Below the pieces are notes generated by a model. That model was not told where the DNA came from, did not search any database, and saw only the letters and a program-made list of their open reading frames with translations. Of a stretch of 64,000 nt of DNA, positions 37,455 through 45,573 are shown in pieces. Made by a program: the position numbers and the translations under genes. The DNA comes from Deinococcus gobiensis I-0 (lineage in GTDB: Bacteria; Deinococcota; Deinococci; Deinococcales; Deinococcaceae): NCBI RefSeq assembly GCF_000252445.1, contig NC_017805.1, positions 368,700 through 432,699 of the forward strand, read 5' to 3'. Each line of letters opens with the position of its first letter. Position 1 is the first letter of the stretch.

Positions 37455-38984
37455 ATGACCGCATCCGTCCACACGCCCCCCCTGCCGCAAGGACCGGCCC
37501 AGGGCCAGCAAGGAGGCCTGTGCATCCGTGGAGTGGGCAAACGGTACGGCCAGAACGTCGTGCTGGAACACATCGATCTGGACGTGCGTCCCGGTGAGGT
37601 CGTGGCGCTGCTGGGCGAGAACGGCGCGGGGAAATCGACCCTCTCCTCGATCATCGCCGGCCTGGTCCGGCCCGATTTCGGCCAGCTGACCTGGCAGGGC
37701 CAGCCCTACGCACCGGTCTCGCCGGGGGACGCCATCGGTCAGGGCATCGGCCTGATCCACCAGGAGACGAAGCTCCTCGACAGCCTGAGCATCGCCGAGA
37801 ACGTGTTTCTGGGCCGCCTGCTGACGAAAGGGGGCCGCATCGACCGCAAGACGATGGAGGAGCGGGCCGAGGCCCAGCTGCGGCGTCTGGGCCTGAACGT
37901 CCCGGCGACGCGCACCGTGGGCACCCTGCGTGTGGCGGCCAAGCAGCAGGTCGAGATCGCCAAGGCCCTGACCCTGAACGCCCGGCTGCTCATCCTCGAC
38001 GAGCCCACGGCCGCCCTCGGCAGCGAGGAGACGGACCACCTCTTCGCCCAGGTCGAGGCGCTCAAGGCGCAGGGGGTGTCGTTCATCTACATCAGCCACC
38101 GCCTGGAGGAGATCGCGCGGATCGCCGACCGGATCGTCGTGCTGCGCGACGGCCGGCTGGTCGCCCAGCACGAGTCCTCGCAGGTGCCGGTGCGCATGCT
38201 GGTCGAGCAGATGGTCGGCCGCAGCGTGGACCGGCTGTTTCCCCCGCTGGGACAGCCGCAGCCCCAGGACGTGCTGGCCGTGGAGCACCTGACCTCCGCG
38301 ACCGGGGCCTTCAGCGACATCAGCTTCAGCGTCCGGGCCGGAGAAGTCTTCGGCATCGCGGGCATCGTCGGGGCGGGGCGCACCGAGCTGGTCCGGGCCA
38401 TCGCGGGGGCCGACCCCATCAAGAGTGGCCGGGTCAGCGTGGGCGGCCGGGCGCTGCGGCTGCGCGAGCCCAGCGACGCCATCCGGGCCGGCGTGGTCCT
38501 GGTTCCGGAAGACCGCAAGGGCCAGGGCGTCATCCTCAAGGACAGCATCGCGGACAACCTCAGCCTCGCCAATCTCGACCGGCTCTCCCGCAGCGGCTGG
38601 CTCTCGCCGGGCCGCGCCAGGAGTTTCGCGCAGAGTGCCATCGAGCGTCTGGGGGTCAAGGGCCGCATCGACGACAGCGCGGGCCGACTGTCGGGGGGCA
38701 ACCAGCAGAAGGTGGTGATCTCCAAGTGGATCAGCCGTGATCCCAAGGTCTTCATCCTCGACGAACCCACCCGGGGCATCGACGTCGGGGCCCGCGCGGC
38801 GATCTACGAGGTCATCGCCGATCTGGCGCGCGGCGGCATGGCCGTCGTGGTGGTCAGTTCGGACCTCGAGGAAGTGCTGGGCCTGGCCCACCGCGTCATG
38901 GTGCTGGCCCGGGGCCGCAACATGGGCATTCTGGACCATGGACGCGCCACCGGGGTCGCGGTCATGGAGCTGGCGACGGCGTGA
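37455..38984 (+). CDS. ABC sugar transporter ATP-binding protein (RbsA type)
   Basis: The 509-aa product has two ABC domains. The first has Walker A GENGAGKST near residue 55 and Walker B LLILDEPTAAL, with an atypical signature (LRVAAKQQVEIAKAL). The second has the usual degenerate Walker A GIVGAGRTELVRAI, signature LSGGNQQKVVISKW and Walker B FILDEPTRGIDVGARA. ATG 37455 is preferred over a GTG at 37446 because AAAGGAGGTG lies 8 nt ahead of it. The sorC-type gene follows, with its own promoter. Confidence 0.93.
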   Translation: MTASVHTPPLPQGPAQGQQGGLCIRGVGKRYGQNVVLEHIDLDVRPGEVVALLGENGAGKSTLSSIIAGLVRPDFGQLTWQGQPYAPVSPGDAIGQGIGLIHQETKLLDSLSIAENVFLGRLLTKGGRIDRKTMEERAEAQLRRLGLNVPATRTVGTLRVAAKQQVEIAKALTLNARLLILDEPTAALGSEETDHLFAQVEALKAQGVSFIYISHRLEEIARIADRIVVLRDGRLVAQHESSQVPVRMLVEQMVGRSVDRLFPPLGQPQPQDVLAVEHLTSATGAFSDISFSVRAGEVFGIAGIVGAGRTELVRAIAGADPIKSGRVSVGGRALRLREPSDAIRAGVVLVPEDRKGQGVILKDSIADNLSLANLDRLSRSGWLSPGRARSFAQSAIERLGVKGRIDDSAGRLSGGNQQKVVISKWISRDPKVFILDEPTRGIDVGARAAIYEVIADLARGGMAVVVVSSDLEEVLGLAHRVMVLARGRNMGILDHGRATGVAVMELATA

Positions 38985-39005
38985 GGGCGAGCAGATACGC
39001 CACGC

Positions 39006-39028
39006 TGAATAGCTATTCAACCTATCCT
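39006..39028 (+). promoter_or_regulatory. Operator and leaderless -10 box of the SorC regulator gene
   Basis: TGAATAGCTATTCA (39006-39019) is a perfect 14-bp palindrome matching the operator before the transketolase gene. TATCCT (39023-39028) follows and ends 6 nt before the ATG at 39035. Binding there would block the promoter, so the regulator probably controls itself. Confidence 0.75.
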
Positions 39029-39034
39029 GTGGGT

Positions 39035-40000
39035 ATGGCTTCACTCCCGGACCCCTCCTCCGACCTCCTGAGACTGATGGCGAAGATCGCGCATCTCTAC
39101 CACGGGCGCGGCCTCAAGCAGCCGGAAATCGCCTCGCAGCTCGGCCTCTCGCAGGCCCGCGTCTCCCGGCTGCTCAAACAGGCCGAACAGGTGGGGATCG
39201 TGCGCACGACGGTGCATCCCCCCCTGGGTGTCTTTACCGACCTCGAAGAGCAGCTCGAACAGAAATACGGCCTGCGCGAAGCCGTGGTGGTCGACACCGG
39301 CAACGAGGAGGAGGCGGTGATCCCCTTTCTGGGCGTGAGCGCCGCCGTCTATCTCCAGACCGCGCTGGTCGGGGCGCGCCGGATCGGCATCTCGTCGTGG
39401 AGCGAGACGCTGCTCGCCACGGTCAACGCCATGCGGCCGGTGGCGCAGAGCAGCACCACGCAGGTCGTGCAGGTGCTCGGGGGGCTGGGTACGCCCAGCT
39501 CGCAGGCGCACGCCACGCGCCTGACCGAACGCTTCGCGCAGCTGCTCGACGCCCAGGCGCTCTTCTTGCCGGTGCCCGGCGTCGTGGGCTCGGCCGAGGC
39601 GCGCGCCGCGCTCATGCAGGACCCCCACGTCCGGGAGGTCTTCGGGACCTTCGACGACCTCTCGCTCGTGCTCCTGGGGATCGGGAGCCTGGACCCCTCC
39701 AAGCTGATCCGCGAGAGCGGCAACGTGGTGAGCCCGGCAGACCAGGAAGCCCTGCGGCGCGCCGGCGCGGTCGGAGACGTCTGCCAGCGGTTTTTCGACG
39801 GCCAGGGGCACTACACGCCTGTGCCGCTGAGCGGCCGCATCCTGGGCATCGGGGCCGAGCAGCTGCGCCGCGTGCCGCGCCGGGTCGGCGTCGCGGGGGG
39901 CCGCAGCAAGTTTTTCGCCATTCAGGCCGCCGCCCGTGGGGGCTGGATCGACACCCTGATCACCGATCACCACATGGCCCAGCGTCTCCTCCAGGCCTGA
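39035..40000 (+). CDS. SorC/DeoR-type sugar-binding transcriptional regulator
   Basis: The 321-aa product has an N-terminal helix-turn-helix (LLRLMAKIAHLYHGRGLKQPEIASQLGLSQARVSRLLKQAEQVGIVRTTV) and the SorC sugar-binding domain (LEEQLEQKYGLREAVVVDT, RIGISSWSETLLATVNAM, VVQVLGGLGTPSSQ, GIGSLDPSKLIRES, VAGGRSKFFAIQAAARGGWIDTLITDHHMAQRLL). Such proteins bind a phosphorylated sugar and release their operator. ATG 39035 is chosen over an upstream GTG at 38981 because the HTH family start and a -10 box fit it. It should control the whole 32-41.7 kb operon. Confidence 0.92.
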   Translation: MASLPDPSSDLLRLMAKIAHLYHGRGLKQPEIASQLGLSQARVSRLLKQAEQVGIVRTTVHPPLGVFTDLEEQLEQKYGLREAVVVDTGNEEEAVIPFLGVSAAVYLQTALVGARRIGISSWSETLLATVNAMRPVAQSSTTQVVQVLGGLGTPSSQAHATRLTERFAQLLDAQALFLPVPGVVGSAEARAALMQDPHVREVFGTFDDLSLVLLGIGSLDPSKLIRESGNVVSPADQEALRRAGAVGDVCQRFFDGQGHYTPVPLSGRILGIGAEQLRRVPRRVGVAGGRSKFFAIQAAARGGWIDTLITDHHMAQRLLQA

Positions 40001-40047
40001 GCCCTCTCCCCGGCGCGTCCCCGCACCGGACACCACACAAGGACACC

Positions 40048-40818
40048 ATGAACATGACTCTCTTTTCTTTGCAGGGACAGACGGCTTTCGTGACGGGGGC
40101 AGGCAGCGGGATCGGGCAGCGCATCGCGGTGGGGCTGGCCGAGGCCGGGGCGGACGTGGCCTGTTTCGACCTGCCGGGCAGCGCCGACCTGGGCCGCACG
40201 GCCGAGCAGATCGGGGCCCTGGGCCGCCGCGCGCTGGTCCTCAGCGGCAGCGTCACGCAGGCGGAGGACCTCGCGGCCGCGCTGGCCCGCACCGAAGCCG
40301 AACTCGGCCCGGTCAGCGTCGCGGTGAACAGTGCCGGCATCGCCAACGCCTTTCCGGCCGAGGAGATGGAACTGGCGCAGTGGCAGCGCATGCTCGACAT
40401 CAACCTCACCGGGGTCTTCCTGTCCTGCCAGGCCGAAGCGCGCGTCATGCTGCCGCGTGGTAAGGGCACCATCATCAACATCGCGTCCATGTCGGGCGAC
40501 ATCGTCAACCGGGGCCTGTTGCAGGCGCACTACAACACCTCCAAGGCGGGCGTCATCCACCTCACGCGGAGTCTGGCGATGGAGTGGGCGACGCGGGGGG
40601 TGCGCGTCAACGCCATCAGCCCCGGCTATACCCTCACCCCCATGAACCTGCGCCCCGAGGTGGCCGAGCAGCGCAAGGTCTTCGAGACGGAAACGCCCCT
40701 GGGCCGGATGGCGACCGTGGACGAGATGGTCGGCCCGGCCGTGTTCCTGGCCTCGCAGGCCTCGTCCTTCTGCACCGGCATCGACCTGCTGGTGGACGGC
40801 GGATTCACCTGCTGGTAG
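40048..40818 (+). CDS. SDR family oxidoreductase, probable polyol/sugar dehydrogenase
   Basis: The 256-aa classical short-chain dehydrogenase has the NAD(P) motif TGAGSGIG near residue 14, NSAG near 92, a catalytic Ser in IASMSGD near 147 and YNTSK near 160. Its C-terminus, GIDLLVDGGFTCW, resembles polyol and ketose dehydrogenases. It lies downstream of the SorC regulator and ahead of a second SDR gene, so the two may interconvert a polyol and a ketose or epimerise a hydroxyl through a keto intermediate. Confidence 0.9.
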   Translation: MNMTLFSLQGQTAFVTGAGSGIGQRIAVGLAEAGADVACFDLPGSADLGRTAEQIGALGRRALVLSGSVTQAEDLAAALARTEAELGPVSVAVNSAGIANAFPAEEMELAQWQRMLDINLTGVFLSCQAEARVMLPRGKGTIINIASMSGDIVNRGLLQAHYNTSKAGVIHLTRSLAMEWATRGVRVNAISPGYTLTPMNLRPEVAEQRKVFETETPLGRMATVDEMVGPAVFLASQASSFCTGIDLLVDGGFTCW

Positions 40819-40865
40819 GCCCGACGACCGGACAGAGGATTTTCTGCGCGCAGTAAAGGAGCCAC

Positions 40866-41657
40866 ATGGAACAGCTCAGCCGATTTGAGGGTCAAGCCGT
40901 CGTCGTGACCGGTGCCAGCCGGGGTCTGGGGCGCGGCATCGCCCAGCGTTTTGCCCAGGAGGGCGCGAACGTCGTGGTCGCCTCGAACGAGGAAGGGGTC
41001 CACGAGGTCGCGGCCGAACTGGAAGCCCTGGGCGTGCAGGCCCTGGCCGTCGTCTGCGACGTGACCCAGAAGGCGCAGGTCGAGGACCTCTATGCCCAGG
41101 CCGTCGGCCGCTTCGGCCGCGTGGACGTGTCCGTACAGAACGCCGGGGTCATCACCATCGCCAAGGTGGAGGACCTGAGCGAGTCGGAATGGGACCTCGT
41201 CCTCGACGTGAACACCAAGGGGGTGTTCCTGTGCTGCCAGGCGGCGGCGCGGCACATGCTGCGTCAGGGCCAGGGCCGCCTGATCAACACCGCGTCCGGG
41301 CAGGCGCGCGACGGCTTCATCTATACCCCGCACTACGCCGCGTCCAAAATGGGCGTGGTCGGCATCACCCAGAGCCTCGCCAAGGAACTGGCGACGCGCG
41401 GCGTGACGGTCAACGCGATCTGTCCGGGCATCATCGCCACGGACATGTGGCAGTACAACGACGAACACTGGGGCCGCCTGCTGGGCAGCCAGGGCCAGGG
41501 CCAGCTCATGCAGGCCTGGGCGACGGAAAAGATTCCGATGCAGCGCGTGGGAACCCCCGAGGAGGTCGCCGGACTGGTGGCGTTCCTGGCCTCGCGGGAC
41601 GCCGCTTACATCACCGGACAGACCATCAACATCGACGGCGGCCTGATCATGTCCTGA
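40866..41657 (+). CDS. SDR family oxidoreductase
   Basis: The 263-aa classical SDR shows TGASRGLG near residue 15, NAG near 92, TASGQARDG near 145 and YAASK near 158. The C-terminal ITGQTINIDGGLIMS is typical of the family. The segment DMWQYNDEHWGRLLGSQGQGQLMQAW is like sorbitol or diacetyl reductases. AAAGGAG precedes ATG 40866. It is the last gene of the sugar operon; its stop codon lies inside a hairpin shared with the convergent esterase gene. Confidence 0.9.
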   Translation: MEQLSRFEGQAVVVTGASRGLGRGIAQRFAQEGANVVVASNEEGVHEVAAELEALGVQALAVVCDVTQKAQVEDLYAQAVGRFGRVDVSVQNAGVITIAKVEDLSESEWDLVLDVNTKGVFLCCQAAARHMLRQGQGRLINTASGQARDGFIYTPHYAASKMGVVGITQSLAKELATRGVTVNAICPGIIATDMWQYNDEHWGRLLGSQGQGQLMQAWATEKIPMQRVGTPEEVAGLVAFLASRDAAYITGQTINIDGGLIMS

Positions 41658-41690
41658 CCCGGTGCGGCGCCCCTGTCCGGCGCCGGGTCA
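41655..41690. terminator. Hairpin containing both stop codons of convergent genes
   Basis: TGACCCGGTGC (41655-41665) pairs with GCGCCGGGTCA (41680-41690) with one G-U. Its outer ends are the TGA codons of the SDR gene and of the convergent esterase gene. No T-run follows. Confidence 0.6.
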
Positions 41691-42557
41691 GCCGTTCCGG
41701 AGTCGGGACGCCAGCCGTTCCCCGAGCCAGAGCCGGAACTGCTCGGGCCAGTGGTCGCTGGCCAGGCCCCAGGCATGGAGCCCGAAGCCGTGGCCGCCCT
41801 GCGCGTAGGCATGAAGTTCCACAGGGGCGGCCCCGCGCCAGGCCCGGTACAGCTCCAGATTCGCCCCGATCACGAAGTCGCCCAGGGGATCGTCGTTGCT
41901 GTACGCGAGGAACAGGGGCGGCGGATTCTGCGGGGCGGTCACCGGCCCCCACATCGAGCCGTAGATGGGCGCGAGAAAATCCGGCCGCTGTCCGGGCGCG
42001 CCGCGCAGGGTGACCATCGCCGCGAGGTGGCCCCCGGCCGAGAAGCCCAGCATCCCCACGCAGTCGGCGCGCAGCCCCCATTCGGCGGCGTGCCCGCGGA
42101 CCAGGGCCACGGCGCGCTCGCCGTCCCGGAGCAGGTGGGGCAGGTGCGCCGCGACGAGCGCTTCGAGTTCGCCGGTGTGCGCCATGACGTGCTGCATCCG
42201 TGTCTCGAAGTCCTCGTCGCGGTCGGGGGTGGGAATCAGCCGGTTCTTCAGGACGAAGGCCGCCACGCCGCGAGCCGCGAGCCAGCGCGCCACGTCGCTG
42301 CCCTCATGGTCGATGGCGAGGGTATGGTGCCCGCCGCCCGGACAGACGATCACCGCCGCGCCGGTCGCCTGCGCCGGGTCGGGCAGAAAGGCGATCAGGG
42401 TCGGCTCGGTGACGTTGCGCACCTGCCGGTAGTGAAAGGGCGCGCCCGGCGCACTGGTGAACCAGCGTTCCGGCCGCCCGCCCGCGACCGGGTCGGGCAC
42501 CCCCTGCGGCCACAGGGGCAGCTCGAAGGCCGCCTGCGCGAACGGCGGCGAGGTCAC
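41688..42557 (-). CDS. Alpha/beta hydrolase, acetyl xylan esterase/BD-FAE-like
   Basis: The 289-aa product has an alpha/beta hydrolase fold: PAQATGAAVIVCPGGGHHTLAIDHEGSDVARWLAARGVAAFVLKNRL near the oxyanion hole, the nucleophile elbow GFSAGGHLA near residue 158, and a C-terminal His in GGHGFGLHAW. It lacks a signal peptide and so acts in the cytoplasm. It starts at a GTG (42557) overlapping the stop of the previous esterase gene. As part of the Dpp-type transporter operon it may remove acetyl or feruloyl groups from imported oligosaccharides. Confidence 0.85.
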   Translation of the reverse strand: MTSPPFAQAAFELPLWPQGVPDPVAGGRPERWFTSAPGAPFHYRQVRNVTEPTLIAFLPDPAQATGAAVIVCPGGGHHTLAIDHEGSDVARWLAARGVAAFVLKNRLIPTPDRDEDFETRMQHVMAHTGELEALVAAHLPHLLRDGERAVALVRGHAAEWGLRADCVGMLGFSAGGHLAAMVTLRGAPGQRPDFLAPIYGSMWGPVTAPQNPPPLFLAYSNDDPLGDFVIGANLELYRAWRGAAPVELHAYAQGGHGFGLHAWGLASDHWPEQFRLWLGERLASRLRNG

Positions 42558-43567
42558 CGGGCCAGCTCCGGCGCGGCGGAGTCGGCGGCGACGCCTGCAG
42601 GTGGGGGCGAGGACCGCAGCGCGCGGCGCAGGGCAGCCAGCCGGGTCTGGTGGATGCGCACGCTGAGTTCGGCGTCCGGGACCATGTGCTCGGACCCGTG
42701 GAAGGCGCCGGGATAGACGTGCAGCTCGGTAGGCACTCCGGCCTGCATGAGCCGTGTGGCGAAGGCGATGTCCTCGTCCCGGAAGGGGTCGAGTTCCCCC
42801 ACGTCCAGAAAGGTGGGGGGCAGCCCGGCCAGTTGCGCGGTGCTGGCGCGGGCAGGGGCGGCGTAAAGGTCGGCGGCCTGTCCGGCGAGGTACCAGTTCC
42901 AGGCCTCGACGTTCTTGCGGCGGTCCCAGACCACGCCCAGGTCGTCGAATTCCAGGGCCGAGGCGGTCTCGCTGCGGTCGTCGATCATCGGGTACTGGGC
43001 CATCACGTAGCGCAGGGCCGGGCCTCCCCGGTCGCGGGCCAGGAGGGCGACCGCCAGGGCGAGGCCGCCCCCGGCGCTGCCGCCCGTCACCGCGAGCCGG
43101 CTGGGGTCGAAGCCGAGGTCACCGGCGTGCCCGGCCATCCAGACCAACGTCCCGAAGCAGTCGTGGACGGCGGCCGGATACGGCGCTTCGGGGGCCAGGC
43201 GGTAGCCGACCGAGACGACCACGGCTCCTAGCGCCGCGCTCAGGGTGGCGGCCTGCACGTGTTCGTGGGCGATGCTGCCCGCCCACATGCCCCCCCCGTG
43301 GATGAATAGCACGCCCGGACCGGGGTGCGGGGCGGAGGCCGGCCGGTAGAGCCGCACCGGCACGTCGGGCTCGCCGCTCAGGCCGGGCACGCGGAGGTCG
43401 TCCCAGATCACGCCCTCGGGGGCGGTCGCCGTCTGGGCGGCGAGCAGGGCGTCCCCGATCTTCCGGCGCCCGGCCGGGTCGGCGGGCCAGGGGTTCTCGA
43501 GCATCTGTGCGGCGGCGGCGCTCAGGACGGGGCGGCACTCCGGGTCAGTTCGGTCATGGAAGGTCAT
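42554..43567 (-). CDS. Alpha/beta hydrolase of the HSL/acetylesterase family
   Basis: The 337-aa product shows the HSL family motif FIHGGGMWAGS near residue 105 and the nucleophile elbow VTGGSAGGGLALA near 175 (GGSAGG where GDSAGG is usual). Acid and His residues are in DVGELDPFRDEDIAFATRLMQAGVPTELHVYPGAFHG. It hydrolyses short-chain esters by family. It has no signal peptide. It lies 78 nt after the Nif3-like gene and overlaps the second esterase. Confidence 0.88.
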   Translation of the reverse strand: MTFHDRTDPECRPVLSAAAAQMLENPWPADPAGRRKIGDALLAAQTATAPEGVIWDDLRVPGLSGEPDVPVRLYRPASAPHPGPGVLFIHGGGMWAGSIAHEHVQAATLSAALGAVVVSVGYRLAPEAPYPAAVHDCFGTLVWMAGHAGDLGFDPSRLAVTGGSAGGGLALAVALLARDRGGPALRYVMAQYPMIDDRSETASALEFDDLGVVWDRRKNVEAWNWYLAGQAADLYAAPARASTAQLAGLPPTFLDVGELDPFRDEDIAFATRLMQAGVPTELHVYPGAFHGSEHMVPDAELSVRIHQTRLAALRRALRSSPPPAGVAADSAAPELAR

Positions 43568-43645
43568 AGGTCGGTCCTTGCCTGGGGTACGGCAGAGAGA
43601 GGGGGCTGAGGAGGCGGAGACGGAAGTGCCGCACGACAAGGCCGC

Positions 43646-44521
43646 TCAGACGCTCCGGAAAGGGTCGCCGCTGGGCAGGTGCGTGACCGGCGTGCCGGGC
43701 AGGAGGTCGCGCAGCCACTCGGCCAGGTAGGCCATGCCGCCCTCCTCGCTGGTGGCGTGGCCCACCACGAGCATGGCCTTGGGACGGCCGAAGTGCGCGC
43801 TGTCGCGCAGGTACTCGCAGGTTTCCCACTCGCGGGTCTCGCCGCACAGCACGGCGTCCACGTCGTCCCGTTGCAGGGTGGCGATGGTCATCCGGCCCGG
43901 CAGCGCGCCCAGGGTCAGGCCGACGCGGCGCACGATCAGGTCGTCGGGGCCGACCACGCGCACGCTGCTCGCGCCCAGGCGGGCCTTGACCTGCCGGGCG
44001 AGCTCCAGCAGCGGGGTCGGCTCGGTGACGGCGACGCTGGTCGCGGCCCCGGCCTGCCGGGTGTCGCCCGCCTGCCCGGCGGTCATGGCGTGCACCGCCT
44101 CGTCCGGGCCGCCGGGGGGCGACTCGACCGCCCAGCCCAGTTCCCGCGCCACGCCCGTCACGATGCCGTCCGGGCGCATGAGGTGCCAGTAGTCGTGAAA
44201 GCGCCAGATGACCAGCCCGTGCCGGTCGATCAGCGCCCGTTTCTCGGCCGTCACCGGATCGCCGCCCAGCCAGGCGAGGTCGTCGGTGTCCTCGGCCGAG
44301 TAGAAGGTCGGCTCGTGGGTGACGATCAGGTTGGCCCCGAGCGCCGCCGCCTGCTCGATGACCTGCGCGGTCGCCAGGAAGGTCGTGACGACGCCGCGCA
44401 GGGGCGTGTCCGGGTCGCCGGTCTTGAAGGTGTCGGCGGTGCGGGGCAGTGTCGGCACGCCCGTCCGCGCCAGGAGGGTGTCGATGGCCTGCCGGACGGT
44501 CAGGGAGGGGGGGGTGGTCAT
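43646..44521 (-). CDS. Nif3-like dinuclear metal centre protein
   Basis: The 291-aa product matches the Nif3/YqfO family: LGANLIVTHEPTFY near residue 75 and the C-terminal VVGHATSEEGGMAYLAEWL near 255 hold the metal-binding His and Glu residues, and VTHLPSGDPF ends the fold. Family members form hexamers of uncertain function. Its place between the ABC ATPase gene (4-nt overlap) and two esterase genes suggests a hydrolytic or accessory step on the imported compound. The open frame back to 45877 is a shadow of the ATPase genes. Confidence 0.88.
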   Translation of the reverse strand: MTTPPSLTVRQAIDTLLARTGVPTLPRTADTFKTGDPDTPLRGVVTTFLATAQVIEQAAALGANLIVTHEPTFYSAEDTDDLAWLGGDPVTAEKRALIDRHGLVIWRFHDYWHLMRPDGIVTGVARELGWAVESPPGGPDEAVHAMTAGQAGDTRQAGAATSVAVTEPTPLLELARQVKARLGASSVRVVGPDDLIVRRVGLTLGALPGRMTIATLQRDDVDAVLCGETREWETCEYLRDSAHFGRPKAMLVVGHATSEEGGMAYLAEWLRDLLPGTPVTHLPSGDPFRSV

Positions 44522-45573
44522 AGGGGGACTCCTTCGGCGCGCAGGCCCTGGGCGTGCCAGGTCTGCCACTGGGGATAGAAATGACAGGCGCTCAGGCCGC
44601 CGCCCCCGGTCGGGCGCAGGGCGGGGCGCTCGGCGCGGCAGAGGTCGGCGGCGTAGGGGCAGCGCGGCGCAAACGGGCAGCCCGTGGCCGGGGGCGCCGC
44701 CGCAGCGGTCCCCTGATGCCGGACACGGCGGGCGGCTTCCTCGCTGCGGCGCCGCTGGACCCTGGGGTCGGCCACCGGGGCAGAGTCGAGAAGTTCCTGG
44801 GTGTAGGGATGGGCCGGGCGGCCGGTCACGGCGTGGGCCGGGCCGGTCTCCATCACCTGCCCCAGGTACATCACGTAGATGCGGTCGGAGAGGTAGCGCA
44901 CGACCTCGATATCGTGGCTGATGAACAGGTAGCTGAGCTGACGGCGGCGCCGCTGCTCGGCCAGCAGGTTGAGGATCTGCGCCTGCACCGAGAGGTCGAG
45001 CGCACTGACCGCCTCGTCGCAGATGACGAGTTGCGGGTCCACGATCAGGGCGCGCGCGATGGCGAGGCGCTGCTTTTGCCCGCCCGAGAACTGCGCGGGG
45101 TAGCGCCCGGCCGCTTCGGGCGGCAGGCCGACCTGTTCGAGGGCGGTCGCCACCCGCGCGAGCAGCTCGGCCCCGCGCACCCCGTGGACCTCCAGCGGCT
45201 CGGCGAGCGAGCGCCCGACCCGCAGGTACGGGTTGAGCGAGGCGTCGGGGTCCTGAAAGACGACCTGCATGACCCGGCTCAGGTCGCGCCGGCCGCGTGG
45301 CCCGAGGTGCGTGATGTCGCGTCCGGCCAGTTCGATGCGGCCCGCGTGTACCGGGGTCAGGCCCAGCGCCGCCTTGGCGACCGTGGACTTCCCGGAGCCG
45401 GATTCGCCGACCACGCCCACCGTCTCGCCGGGGTCCACCCGCAGGCTGACGTGGTCGGAGGCCCGCAGCACCGGGTCCGTGCGCCGTCGCCGGTACTGCA
45501 CTTCGAGGTCGCGGATGTCCAGCAGGGGAGTGGAGGTGTGCGTCGGGGGGTCGGGGGTCTGGGTCCGGGTCAT
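44518..45573 (-). CDS. Dpp/Opp-type ABC transporter ATP-binding protein (DppF)
   Basis: The 351-aa ATPase has Walker A GESGSGKST near residue 54, the Dpp/Opp Q-loop QVVFQDPDASLNP, signature FSGGQKQRLAIARAL and Walker B LVICDEAVSALD. The C-terminus carries the oligopeptide/dipeptide cysteine motif CPFAPRCPYAADLC. It overlaps its neighbours on both sides by four bases. It pairs with the ATPase half of the fused protein encoded upstream. Confidence 0.93.
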   Translation of the reverse strand: MTRTQTPDPPTHTSTPLLDIRDLEVQYRRRRTDPVLRASDHVSLRVDPGETVGVVGESGSGKSTVAKAALGLTPVHAGRIELAGRDITHLGPRGRRDLSRVMQVVFQDPDASLNPYLRVGRSLAEPLEVHGVRGAELLARVATALEQVGLPPEAAGRYPAQFSGGQKQRLAIARALIVDPQLVICDEAVSALDLSVQAQILNLLAEQRRRRQLSYLFISHDIEVVRYLSDRIYVMYLGQVMETGPAHAVTGRPAHPYTQELLDSAPVADPRVQRRRSEEAARRVRHQGTAAAAPPATGCPFAPRCPYAADLCRAERPALRPTGGGGLSACHFYPQWQTWHAQGLRAEGVPL

